6,448 nt of DNA from an uncultured Eubacteriales bacterium. Lineage in GTDB: Bacteria > Bacillota > Clostridia > Lachnospirales > Lachnospiraceae. The notes below the pieces were generated by a model. That model was not told the origin of the DNA. It made no database searches and was given only the letters and a program-made list of their open reading frames with translations. Shown piece by piece: positions 1-6,356 of this stretch; within the stretch, counting starts at the first letter, position 1, and each line of letters starts with the position of its first letter. The position numbers and the translations under genes were made by a program. The stretch lies in NCBI GenBank assembly GCA_949286775.1, contig CASEDW010000184.1:1-6448 (forward strand), written 5' to 3'.

Positions 1-354
1 ATCTCCCTTCTTGTCGGAGGCATCGGCGTTATGAATATAATGCTCGTGTCAGTCACAGAACGCACAAGCGAAATCGGACTTAAGAAAGCTCTCGGAGCTC
101 GTAAACGCAGGATACTTACTCAGTTTCTGACTGAATCGGCAGTTCTCACCAGCTGCGGAGGAGTGATAGGCATAATCTTCGGAATAATACTGGCGCAGGT
201 AATATCTAAAATGTCGGATATCCCGGTAGCCATAAATATTCCGGCGATAATTATAAGCTTTGGTTTTTCAATGCTCATAGGAATAGTATTCGGCCTTTTA
301 CCGTCAGTAAAAGCCGCGAACTTAAATCCTATCGAAGCTCTGCGCAGAGAATAA
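1..354 (+). CDS. MacB/FtsX-type ABC transporter permease, C-terminal part
   Basis: This is the last 117 residues of a membrane permease; the 5' end lies outside the window, and the reading frame is open from base 1. It begins with GGIGVMNIML followed by SVTERTSEIGLKKALGA, the hallmark of the FtsX-like domain in MacB/LolC/YknZ-type ABC permeases: the end of a transmembrane helix followed by a short conserved cytoplasmic loop. Two further hydrophobic segments follow, at roughly residues 46-68 (CGGVIGIIFGIILAQVI) and 78-100 (INIPAIIISF to GIVFGLLPSV). The protein ends with the usual PIEALRRE tail. Members of this family work with a LolD/MacB-like ATPase and often an HlyD-like membrane fusion protein to export peptides, lipoproteins or antibiotics, or to sense them. 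The substrate here cannot be told. The gene converges with the lipoprotein gene and ends in a shared terminator. Confidence 0.9.
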   Translation: MSLLVGGIGVMNIMLVSVTERTSEIGLKKALGARKRRILTQFLTESAVLTSCGGVIGIIFGIILAQVISKMSDIPVAINIPAIIISFGFSMLIGIVFGLLPSVKAANLNPIEALRRE

Positions 355-359
355 AAGTT

Positions 360-416
360 AAAAAAGCAGCCGCAATGCCAAACGTGTCAAACGTCACGGC
401 ATCCGGCTGCTCTTTT
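360..416. terminator. Bidirectional intrinsic terminator between convergent genes
   Basis: A hairpin pairs AGCAGCCG (365-372) with CGGCTGCT (404-411). After a small 2x1 internal loop, an inner stem pairs ATGCC (375-379) with GGCAT (398-402). The outer stem is GC-rich. It is flanked on the left by an A run (360-364), which reads as a U tract on the minus strand, and on the right by CTTTT (412-416), a U tract for the plus strand. It sits 5 bases after the permease stop and about 20 bases past the lipoprotein stop, so it can end transcripts from both genes. Confidence 0.85.
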
Positions 417-436
417 AATATATTGCTTGTTTGGAT

Positions 437-1702
437 TTAGCTTATTTTTTCGAGGAATTTCATATCGCTTCCGCCTGTAAGCATCTGATGAACATCTATT
501 ATAAAGTCAGCGAGGCTGTCTGTTGCCTGGTACAGCAGTTTGTTCGTTATGTATACATTGCCGTCCTTTACAGCCTTGAACTCTGAAAACAGCTCGTTTA
601 AAGCAAGGAAATCGTCCATGCTCTCCACTTCTCCTCCAAGAGAAGTATTATATATGAGATAATCCGCTTCAGAAGCTACCGCGTAAAACTCTTCAAGAGT
701 TATCGTAATATTGCTGCCGCTGGCGTCTGCAGGCGGTTCATCGTATATGTATTTTCCTCCCGCCATATCTATCATCTTTACCATATAGTCCGTGGTATTT
801 CTGACTACAGCGCTTCCGTCAGACTTGATATAAAAGAAAGCGACAGTCTTGTCAGTCTTTTCATAATTTTCCGCTTCTTTTACTTTTTCGATCTGTTCAG
901 CGAAAAAGCTTTCTGCCTCATCCTCTTTATCAAAGAGAACCGCATAGGCCTTGATCCACTCTGTTCTTCCAAGAGGATGTTCCTCGCTGCTTGACATATC
1001 TATAAATACAGGAATTCCAAGCTGCTCAATCATCTCCTTAACTTCAGGCGTATACGTTATCATGAGATCTTCTACCGCTAAAGAACATCCGCCGTCAGTG
1101 AGCATCTCATAATCAGGCTCATTGAATGCTCCTGCATAAACGATATCGCCGTCTTTCATCGCCTGAGCCGCGCTGTCAATATACCAGTAATCTTCTTCGT
1201 TGGCAGCAAATCCGATCGTATCCATAGTGCCAAGGGCGTCGAAAAGCGCCATCGGCGATGAAGTGGACATGAATATATTGTCAAAAGGTTTCTGTAAAAT
1301 AACTGTATCTTCGCCAAGTCCTTCCGGCGCTTCGGCATCCTCCGGAACCACAAGATATTTGGCGCTGTCCACAACGTCGATCAGCGCGTATCCGCCGCTG
1401 TAATAATGCACCGCAAACTGCGTAGCATATTCAAGGCTCATCGATCCTTCGTAAGTCAGAGAGTCAATTTCAGGCGCGTTTTCATCCATTACCAGATTTT
1501 CGGCTACGGTTTCGCCCGCTGCGCTGCTTTCGTTTGTTGTTTCAGCGCTGCTTTCGTCTGTTGTTTCAGTGCTGCTTTCGCTTTTAGTTACCGAGCTGCT
1601 GCTTTTTGATGCGGAGTCATCTTCGCTCTGATTTTGTCCGCATGCCGAAAGCATTCCGCATAAAAGCGACGCTGTTAATAGTACTGCAAGTTTTTTCTTC
1701 AT
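437..1702 (-). CDS. Iron-complex/cobalamin-type ABC transporter substrate-binding lipoprotein
   Basis: A 421-residue secreted lipoprotein. The start is set at the ATG at 1702: it is preceded by AAAGGAGA with a good spacing and opens a classic signal peptide (MKKKLAVLLTASLLCGMLSAC) with lipobox L18-S19-A20 and lipidated C21. A Ser/Thr/Glu-rich linker (about residues 22-75) follows, then a solute-binding domain of the TroA/Peripla_BP_2 type. Family-like motifs are DIVYAG (186-191), the segment around YTPEVKEMIEQLGIPVF (217-233), HPLGRTEWIK (242-251), and a C-terminal half with ADYLIYN (346-352) and KDGNVYITN (379-387). Such proteins bind ferric siderophores, haem or cobalamin outside the cell and deliver them to a BtuCD/FepDG-like transporter. 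No permease or ATPase lies next to it, since its downstream neighbour is convergent. A cobalamin-riboswitch-like leader upstream suggests corrinoid as ligand, but that is inference. A longer in-frame start at 1837 runs through the terminator hairpin and is not credible. Confidence 0.88.
   Translation of the reverse strand: MKKKLAVLLTASLLCGMLSACGQNQSEDDSASKSSSSVTKSESSTETTDESSAETTNESSAAGETVAENLVMDENAPEIDSLTYEGSMSLEYATQFAVHYYSGGYALIDVVDSAKYLVVPEDAEAPEGLGEDTVILQKPFDNIFMSTSSPMALFDALGTMDTIGFAANEEDYWYIDSAAQAMKDGDIVYAGAFNEPDYEMLTDGGCSLAVEDLMITYTPEVKEMIEQLGIPVFIDMSSSEEHPLGRTEWIKAYAVLFDKEDEAESFFAEQIEKVKEAENYEKTDKTVAFFYIKSDGSAVVRNTTDYMVKMIDMAGGKYIYDEPPADASGSNITITLEEFYAVASEADYLIYNTSLGGEVESMDDFLALNELFSEFKAVKDGNVYITNKLLYQATDSLADFIIDVHQMLTGGSDMKFLEKIS
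1521..1580 (-). repeat. 24-bp in-frame tandem repeat in the lipoprotein linker
   Basis: A 24-base unit (1521-1544) is repeated at 1545-1568 with one mismatch, and a half copy follows at 1569-1580. On the coding strand it encodes an eight-residue unit of the form E-T-T-x-E-S-S-A. It extends the flexible Ser/Thr/Glu spacer between the lipidated cysteine and the binding domain. Copy number could vary between strains by slippage without breaking the frame. Confidence 0.8.
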
Positions 1703-1710
1703 TTTCTGTC

Positions 1711-1718
1711 TCCTTTTT
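1711..1718 (-). promoter_or_regulatory. Ribosome binding site deciding the lipoprotein start
   Basis: On the minus strand AAAGGAGA is followed by about eight bases and the ATG at 1702. It lies just after the attenuator U tract, so a transcript that escapes termination is immediately translatable. It favours the 1702 start over the in-frame upstream ATG at 1837. Confidence 0.75.
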
Positions 1719-1736
1719 TCTTGATTAAGGGGAACT

Positions 1737-1766
1737 AAAAAACACCTCTTAAATATTAAGAGGCGT
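1737..1766 (-). terminator. Intrinsic terminator / attenuator in the lipoprotein leader
   Basis: An 11-bp hairpin on the minus strand pairs positions 1756-1766 with 1742-1752. It includes one G-U pair and a three-base loop (1753-1755), and a run of U's (1742-1737) follows directly. It lies only about 35 bases upstream of the lipoprotein ATG and in the same orientation, so it would stop transcription before the gene. Its 5' arm (minus strand ACGCCT, 1761-1766) can also pair with AGGCGT further upstream (1806-1811). This gives an antiterminator alternative, the expected architecture of a transcription-attenuating riboswitch. Confidence 0.85.
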
Positions 1767-1950
1767 CGCAAACAACCACGGTATGATTTTACCGCAGTTA
1801 TTGATACGCCTGAGCCGCCCCTGAGGAACAAGCGCACTATGAGCGATATTTAAAAAGACCCGACTTTACGGTGGCAAGGACGCCGCTGCGGAGACTAACC
1901 GCATTCCATTTAAATATGCTATTTATGAGAAATAAGCTATCACACCTAAA
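1767..1950 (-). promoter_or_regulatory. Candidate cobalamin-type riboswitch leader (divergent 3' half)
   Basis: Read on the minus strand, the leader shows several parts of the cobalamin riboswitch core in the right order. First comes AGGTG (1947-1943). A hairpin follows, pairing GCT-ATTT with AAATAGC (1937-1918, one bulged base). Next is a conserved-looking TGGAA (1908-1904). A 5-bp P5-like hairpin TGCGG/CCGCA (1903-1887) has a seven-base loop. Then AGCGG and GCCACCGTAA (1875-1866) resemble the family's GCCACUGUAA. Downstream are a 5-bp hairpin (1794-1779) and the attenuator. Deviations: the P5 loop reads TTAGTCT where GNAANN-like bases are expected, and I do not find a canonical B12 box (AGYCAGgagACCUGCC). 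The closest stretch is GGCTCAGGCG near 1817-1808. Identification rests on recalled consensus, so a structured attenuating leader is much surer than the ligand. Confidence 0.6.
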
Positions 1951-1973
1951 AGCATCATGCAAGTCAAATTTTT

Positions 1974-2002
1974 ATATTATTTTAAAAAAATTTACTTTTC
2001 AA
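1974..2002 (-). promoter_or_regulatory. Probable sigma-A promoter for the leader and lipoprotein gene
   Basis: On the minus strand TTGAAA (2002-1997) is separated by exactly 17 bases from TAATAT (1979-1974), in very A/T-rich DNA. The -35 box overlaps the last codons of the Nudix gene. Transcription would start near 1967, about 20 bases upstream of the first conserved leader element. The -35 matches 5 of 6 and the -10 matches 4 of 6 consensus bases. This is a prediction from spacing and position only. Confidence 0.5.
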
Positions 2003-2495
2003 AGACGCATTTTATGCTGTCATAATGCATGAATTTTCCCTCTTCGGCGATTTTCTTAATTTCCTTAAGCGTGGCAAGTTTATAATCCATCACTTCTTCT
2101 TCCTGTATCTTAACGTCGTTAAGTTCAAAATCGACAGTAAACAGATACGCGTCAACAAAATAGTTATCGCCTTCCTTCGGATTTTCCCTGCTGTAGGTAT
2201 ACAGAAAATCCTCTTTTATACCTGAAACATCTATGCCTGTTTCTTCAAGAACTTCCCTGTTTACCGCTTCTCTTGAAGTCTCGCCCGCCTTGACGCCGCC
2301 TCCCGACACTTCCCAGTGTCCCGGAGCCCATGACTTTGTCATAACGCGCTGCGTGATCAAAAATTTTTTGTCAGGTCTTTTGAGCACTCCAAGAACAGTC
2401 AGATGGAACTCTCCGTCCTTCATATTCCAGTCGTTTTTTTTCATAGTCCGACCGGTCGGTTTTTTATCTCTGTCATAAATATCCCAGTATTCCAT
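1992..2495 (-). CDS. Nudix hydrolase
   Basis: A 167-residue cytoplasmic hydrolase of nucleoside-diphosphate-linked compounds. The Nudix box is complete at residues 66-88 (G66, E72, then REVLEETGI at 80-88), matching GX5EX7REUXEEXGU, so metal binding and catalysis should be intact. The N-terminus (EYWDIYDRDKKPTGR) and the segment HLTVLGVLKR resemble the IDI/YfcD-like branch of the superfamily, whose members open with a DxxDR..G stretch. The true substrate cannot be told from sequence. The ATG at 2495 has GGAG five bases upstream (2501-2504). It is the last gene of the cluster, starting 13 bases after the recN stop, so it is probably co-transcribed with the repair gene. A housecleaning role for damaged nucleotides is possible but is inference. 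No hairpin terminator follows it. Confidence 0.92.
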   Translation of the reverse strand: MEYWDIYDRDKKPTGRTMKKNDWNMKDGEFHLTVLGVLKRPDKKFLITQRVMTKSWAPGHWEVSGGGVKAGETSREAVNREVLEETGIDVSGIKEDFLYTYSRENPKEGDNYFVDAYLFTVDFELNDVKIQEEEVMDYKLATLKEIKKIAEEGKFMHYDSIKCVFEK

Positions 2496-2508
2496 AATCG
2501 CTCCAATT

Positions 2509-4185
2509 TTATTTATTTTTATAATCAGAAGCCAGCTGCTTCATCTCCACCGCGTTGCTGTATACGGCGTCCGTGATCTTTGAGCCTCCCAGTATCCTTG
2601 CGAGTTCCTCGATTTCCTCATTCTTATCAAGAGGACGCACAACAGTCTGCGTTTTATTGTCGCTGACGCTTTTTTCAATGAGAAAATGTTTGTCCGCCAT
2701 GGCCGCGATCTGGGCTAAATGGCTGACGCACAATATCTGATGACCTGACGCGATCGACGCCATTTTTTCAGAAACTTTTTGGGCAGTCCTTCCGCTGATA
2801 CCCGAGTCGATCTCATCGAATATAAGCGTACCTGTATTTTCCTCATCCGCGAGTATATTTCTGATCGCGAGCATAATTCTCGAAAGTTCTCCGCCGGAAG
2901 CGACTTTAGCCAGAGGCCGCACCGGCTCTCCCGGATTTGTGGATATCATTATTTCAATATCGTCGAATCCGTTTTTTCTGTATGAAGAGGCTCTCGTAAA
3001 TTCAATATCTATTACAGCCTGGGCGAAATTGAGTTCTTCCATCTGTTTTTTTACAGCTTCAGAAAAATTCTTCGCCTCTTTTTTTCTTGCTTTTGAAAGT
3101 TCTTCGCATTTTTCTTCAAGCATATTTGTACTGTCTTCCAGCTCTTTTTCGGCCTTCACACGTTCTTCTTCGTAATTTGTAAGAAATTCAATCCTGCTTA
3201 AAGCCTGTTCGCGGTATGACTCTATCTTTGATACGGTGCTGCCGTACTTCGACTGAAGAGAGCGTATTTTATCGAGACGCTCTTCCATATCGATAAATTC
3301 CTGTTCAGAAAACGTATAGTCGCCAAGATAGGAAGCGGCGGCTCTGTTTATATCGCCTAAAATGGCGTCCACATCAGCAAGGGAATCGGCGATCTCCTTT
3401 AAAGTCGTATCATATTCAGAAACAGTCCCTATTTCCTGAATCGCTCTTCCCACCATATCGCCCGCGCCTAAGTCATAACCTGTAAACTCATGCACCTTTG
3501 TCAGCGCCTCGACGATATTGCGTGAATTTTTCATGATACGGTATCTCTTTTCGAGTTCTTCCTCTTCGCCCTCTTTAAGATGAGCCTCTTCTATTTCATT
3601 TACTTCATATTCCAGCATAGACAGTTCGCGAAGCCGCTTTTCTTCGTCCATCGAATATTCAGCAAATCTCTTTTTCGCCTTTATATAGTTATTGTAGGCG
3701 TTTTCAGTTTCTTTTAGTTTTGTTTCAAGTCCGTTTTTTCCATAGAGATCAAGGACTTCAAGCTGTTTTTCTTTTTTAAGCAGCGTCTGATTTTCTCTCT
3801 GTCCGTGTATATTAATCAGCTGCTCAGAGATTTCTTTGAGCTGAGAAGCCGTACAGGTTTCTCCGTTGACCCTTGAAATTGTCCTTCCTCCCGACAGCTT
3901 TCGCGATATTATCATACAGCCATCTTCAGGCGGATATCCCATTTGGGTCAGCTTTTTAGCGGTTCTTTCATCGTCAACAGTAAATACCAGTTCTACAAGG
4001 GCGTTGTCAGCTCCTTCACGAAGCATTTCCTGCGAAAATTTGCCGCCGAGAGCAAGATTTACCGACCCGAGCAAAAGAGACTTTCCCGCGCCTGTTTCAC
4101 CGGTGATGACATTTAATCCTTTTTCAAAAGAAATGTCGATCTCATGAATAAGCGCTATATTTTTCACATGCAGATTTGATAACAT
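2509..4185 (-). CDS. recN: DNA repair protein RecN
   Basis: A 558-residue SMC-like ATPase that acts early in double-strand break repair, helping to hold and present broken ends for RecA-dependent recombination. It is the normal length for the family. The N-terminal half-ATPase carries Walker A GETGAGKS (29-36) after the typical MLSNLHVKNIALI opening. The middle (about 155-370) is rich in Glu/Lys and forms the two coiled-coil arms. The C-terminal half has the ABC signature SGGELSR (430-436), Walker B LIFDEID with D457/E458 and the H-loop SH (488-489). All catalytic parts are present. The start at 4185 has GGAGG (4191-4195) at a spacing of five, directly abutting the argR stop, so translation is probably coupled. 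argR-recN adjacency is common in Firmicutes. Confidence 0.97.
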   Translation of the reverse strand: MLSNLHVKNIALIHEIDISFEKGLNVITGETGAGKSLLLGSVNLALGGKFSQEMLREGADNALVELVFTVDDERTAKKLTQMGYPPEDGCMIISRKLSGGRTISRVNGETCTASQLKEISEQLINIHGQRENQTLLKKEKQLEVLDLYGKNGLETKLKETENAYNNYIKAKKRFAEYSMDEEKRLRELSMLEYEVNEIEEAHLKEGEEEELEKRYRIMKNSRNIVEALTKVHEFTGYDLGAGDMVGRAIQEIGTVSEYDTTLKEIADSLADVDAILGDINRAAASYLGDYTFSEQEFIDMEERLDKIRSLQSKYGSTVSKIESYREQALSRIEFLTNYEEERVKAEKELEDSTNMLEEKCEELSKARKKEAKNFSEAVKKQMEELNFAQAVIDIEFTRASSYRKNGFDDIEIMISTNPGEPVRPLAKVASGGELSRIMLAIRNILADEENTGTLIFDEIDSGISGRTAQKVSEKMASIASGHQILCVSHLAQIAAMADKHFLIEKSVSDNKTQTVVRPLDKNEEIEELARILGGSKITDAVYSNAVEMKQLASDYKNK

Positions 4186-4195
4186 TCATACCTCC

Positions 4196-4651
4196 TCAGA
4201 ATGTTCCCGCGATATCTTTCAATTTATCGAGTATCTTCTCAGCGATATCGGCTGATTTTGTCGCGAGAAAAATCGTATTGTCTCCCGCCACGCATCCGAT
4301 TATTTCCGGCCAACCGAGTTCATCCAGCGCCGCAGCCGACGCCATAGCCATGCCCGCTTCCGTTTTTATCACGAGAAGATTTCCGGCCGTTTCCATGGAA
4401 ATAACGGCGTCTTTAAATGCCCTGATATATTTTCCTTCTGTTTCCCTGTCCTGCTTCGATGCTGTCGTATATCTGACTTTTCCTTTTTCTGAAGCTACTT
4501 TTGTAAGCTTTAATTCTCTGATATCTCTTGATATCGTAGCCTGCGTCGCGGAAAAACCGCTTTCATTTAATCTTGCCGCCAGCTCTTCCTGGGTTTCAAT
4601 ATCATACTGGCTTATTAATTTAAGTATTTCGGCATGTCTGGCTATCTTCAT
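4196..4651 (-). CDS. argR: Arginine repressor ArgR/AhrC
   Basis: A 151-residue transcription regulator that, with L-arginine as co-repressor, binds ARG boxes to repress arginine biosynthesis and activate catabolism. Residues 1-65 are the winged helix-turn-helix domain; the recognition helix region ATQATISRDIREL lies at 35-47. Residues 80-151 are the oligomerisation and arginine-binding domain, which forms trimers and hexamers. The effector motif reads VAGDNT (121-126), where GDDT is the most familiar form: the first Asp is kept (D124), the second is Asn (N125). Length is typical. The ATG at 4651 has GAGGA (4660-4664) eight bases upstream. It sits 17 bases after nadK and 10 bases before recN in the same cluster. 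I see no clear ARG box next to it, so autoregulation is not supported by this window. Confidence 0.96.
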   Translation of the reverse strand: MKIARHAEILKLISQYDIETQEELAARLNESGFSATQATISRDIRELKLTKVASEKGKVRYTTASKQDRETEGKYIRAFKDAVISMETAGNLLVIKTEAGMAMASAAALDELGWPEIIGCVAGDNTIFLATKSADIAEKILDKLKDIAGTF

Positions 4652-4668
4652 TAGATCATTCCTCTGCG

Positions 4669-5526
4669 CTAATTCATTTTTTTACTCAATACGTCCATAA
4701 AGCTGCTTTCGTATATTTTTATCATTTTTACGTCTATCTTTGAACGGGTGATCTCTATTCTGTCGCCGCTTCTGATAACAGTTGTGCTGTTTCCGTCAAA
4801 AAACACCTCCGCTTCACAGTCAAAACCGTATTTGTTTTTGCCCAGTTCAACCCAGATAGTTTCATCAGAAGGCACGATAACGCTTCTGTTTATCAGCGTA
4901 TGGGGCGCTATCGGAGTTATAACAAATAAAGAAGCGTTAGGCGAAACAATAGGCCCGCCCGCCGACAGTGAATAACCTGTTGAACCGGTCGGCGAAGATA
5001 CTATGATTCCGTCGGCAAAATACGAATTCAGATGTGCTCCGTCAATATAGTTATTGACCTGAATCATCTTCTTGTTGACAGCCTTATTCATAAAGATATC
5101 ATTTAACGCCAGATCGCTTAAAAGCTCTTTTCCGTCGCGGTAAATAGTACCCTGAAGCATCATTCTGGATTCTATTTTGTAATTGTCGTTTATCATCGCG
5201 TCAAGGGCGTCAAAAACCGCTTCTCTTGATATCTCCGCAAGATATCCAAGGTTTCCCATATTCATACCCACAAGAGGTATCTGTCTTGGAAGAGTGTCTC
5301 TGGATACCTGAAGCAGCGTCCCGTCGCCGCCAAGAACGATAAGTCCTTCCACGTCTTTAGGTATCTCCCTTGGATTTATATACTTGTATTCAAGACTGTC
5401 GCTGTCAAACATACATGACGTATATCCACATTTTTTTCCCTTTGTTTTAAGATAATCAGCTATCTGATATGTCATCTTAAAATCAGGATCTTTTGAAATA
5501 TTTGTTATTATAAAAAAATTATTCAT
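4669..5526 (-). CDS. nadK: NAD kinase
   Basis: A 285-residue cytoplasmic enzyme that phosphorylates NAD to NADP with ATP or polyphosphate, the only de novo route to NADP. Diagnostic motifs are GGDGTLL (66-72, catalytic D68), NMGNLGYLAE (89-98), and the glycine-rich TGSTGYSLSAGGP (180-192) followed by ITPIAPHTL (203-211). The conserved NE of the NAD site reads ND here (N142-D143, in ALNDIF), a mild substitution that keeps the charge. The length is normal. The ATG at 5526 lies two bases after the tlyA stop and has only a weak upstream purine stretch (GGAT in the tlyA end), so it is probably translated by coupling to tlyA. The order tlyA-nadK-argR-recN is a familiar Firmicute arrangement. Confidence 0.96.
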   Translation of the reverse strand: MNNFFIITNISKDPDFKMTYQIADYLKTKGKKCGYTSCMFDSDSLEYKYINPREIPKDVEGLIVLGGDGTLLQVSRDTLPRQIPLVGMNMGNLGYLAEISREAVFDALDAMINDNYKIESRMMLQGTIYRDGKELLSDLALNDIFMNKAVNKKMIQVNNYIDGAHLNSYFADGIIVSSPTGSTGYSLSAGGPIVSPNASLFVITPIAPHTLINRSVIVPSDETIWVELGKNKYGFDCEAEVFFDGNSTTVIRSGDRIEITRSKIDVKMIKIYESSFMDVLSKKMN

Positions 5527-5528
5527 TG

Positions 5529-6356
5529 CTACTTATCCAAAACGCTGTGGGACGCGCTTACTGTCTCGTCAATCTTTTTTTCCCATTTTTTACGCGTCTC
5601 TTCGTCTGTTCCTGAAAACTTTTCTTTTCTTTTTATCAAATGTATGAGGTATTCGATATTTCCCTCCGGCCCTTTTACCGGCGAAAAATCGAGATCATCA
5701 GCTTCAAAACCTGTTTCCTCGGCGAATTCAAATACCTTTTTTATCACATCTTTGTGAACTGACGGATCTCTTACGACTCCTTTTTTGCCGACTTTTTCAC
5801 GTCCGGCTTCAAACTGCGGCTTGATAAGCGCCACAGCTTCTCCCGTATCTTTTAAAAGCTCGTAAACCTTTGGCAATACCAGGGTAAGGGAGATAAAAGA
5901 AACGTCTACAGATACGAAATCCGGTCTTTCCTTAAGCGCCTCTGCCTCAAGATATCTGATATTCGTCTTTTCCATGCATACGACTCTCGGATCGTTTCTG
6001 AGCTTCCAGTCCAGCTGACCGTATCCGACGTCTACCGAGTAAACTTTAACGGCGCCGTTTTGCAGCATACAGTCGGTGAACCCTCCTGTAGAACTTCCCA
6101 CGTCCATGCATACGCATCCGTCAAGTTCTATATCAAAAACTTTCATCGCTTTTTCAAGCTTTAATCCGCCCCTTGATACATACGGCATGGGCTTTCCTTT
6201 AATCGTAATCTTCGCCGTATCCGGAAATGTCGATCCCGGCTTATCTTCTCTTTGTCCGTCCACCAAAACAAGCCCCGCCATTATCATGGTTTTCGCTTTT
6301 TCTCTTGACTGAGCCAATCCGTTCTTAACAACTAAAATATCTAATCTTTCTTTCAT
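5529..6356 (-). CDS. tlyA: TlyA family rRNA 2'-O-methyltransferase (S4 + FtsJ-like)
   Basis: A 275-residue protein related to mycobacterial TlyA, which 2'-O-methylates cytidines in 16S and/or 23S rRNA using S-adenosylmethionine. Homologues are often labelled hemolysin A, a historical name. An N-terminal S4 RNA-binding domain (about residues 3-60; RLDILVVKNGLAQSREKAK) is followed by VSRGGLKLEKA (60-70). A Rossmann methyltransferase domain follows, with SAM motif DVGSSTGGFTD (85-95), the DVSFISL segment (151-157) and KPQFEAGR (179-186). The last ~30 residues are charged and look like a variable tail. Its ATG overlaps the dxs stop in an ATGA, so translation is coupled. It lacks a strong Shine-Dalgarno at normal spacing (AGAGA only). 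Which nucleotide it modifies cannot be told here; Firmicute members are often of the short, 16S-only type. Confidence 0.93.
   Translation of the reverse strand: MKERLDILVVKNGLAQSREKAKTMIMAGLVLVDGQREDKPGSTFPDTAKITIKGKPMPYVSRGGLKLEKAMKVFDIELDGCVCMDVGSSTGGFTDCMLQNGAVKVYSVDVGYGQLDWKLRNDPRVVCMEKTNIRYLEAEALKERPDFVSVDVSFISLTLVLPKVYELLKDTGEAVALIKPQFEAGREKVGKKGVVRDPSVHKDVIKKVFEFAEETGFEADDLDFSPVKGPEGNIEYLIHLIKRKEKFSGTDEETRKKWEKKIDETVSASHSVLDK

Noticed and set aside
437..1837. Longer in-frame version of the lipoprotein gene starting at 1837
   Set aside because: The extra 45 residues are translated from the structured leader and its terminator hairpin, have no ribosome binding site, and would bury the signal peptide. 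The ATG at 1702 has a good AAAGGAGA and a perfect lipoprotein signal.
1767..1950. T-box, TPP, FMN, SAM, lysine or NiCo riboswitch as identity of the leader
   Set aside because: None of their hallmark sequences as I recall them is present (for example the T-box AGGGTGGNACCGCG or the TPP CTGAGA). Only the cobalamin core elements line up in order.
1939..1967. Second promoter-like pair TTGACT-17-TGTGAT on the minus strand
   Set aside because: Spacing is ideal, but the -10 box is weak and the start near 1932 would fall inside the first leader hairpin, removing the conserved AGGTG. The pair at 1974-2002 fits the leader better. If the aptamer call is wrong, this site becomes a fair alternative.
4187..4189. 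ATG just upstream of the recN start on the minus strand
   Set aside because: It is only one base from the GGAGG, is out of frame with recN and leads to no meaningful protein. The ATG at 4185 has the correct spacing and the conserved RecN N-terminus.
4176..4700. 174-codon open frame on the plus strand opposite argR
   Set aside because: It is antisense to a clear argR with full motifs. Its translation is low-complexity Ser/Ala/Phe-rich, and it has no recognisable domain.
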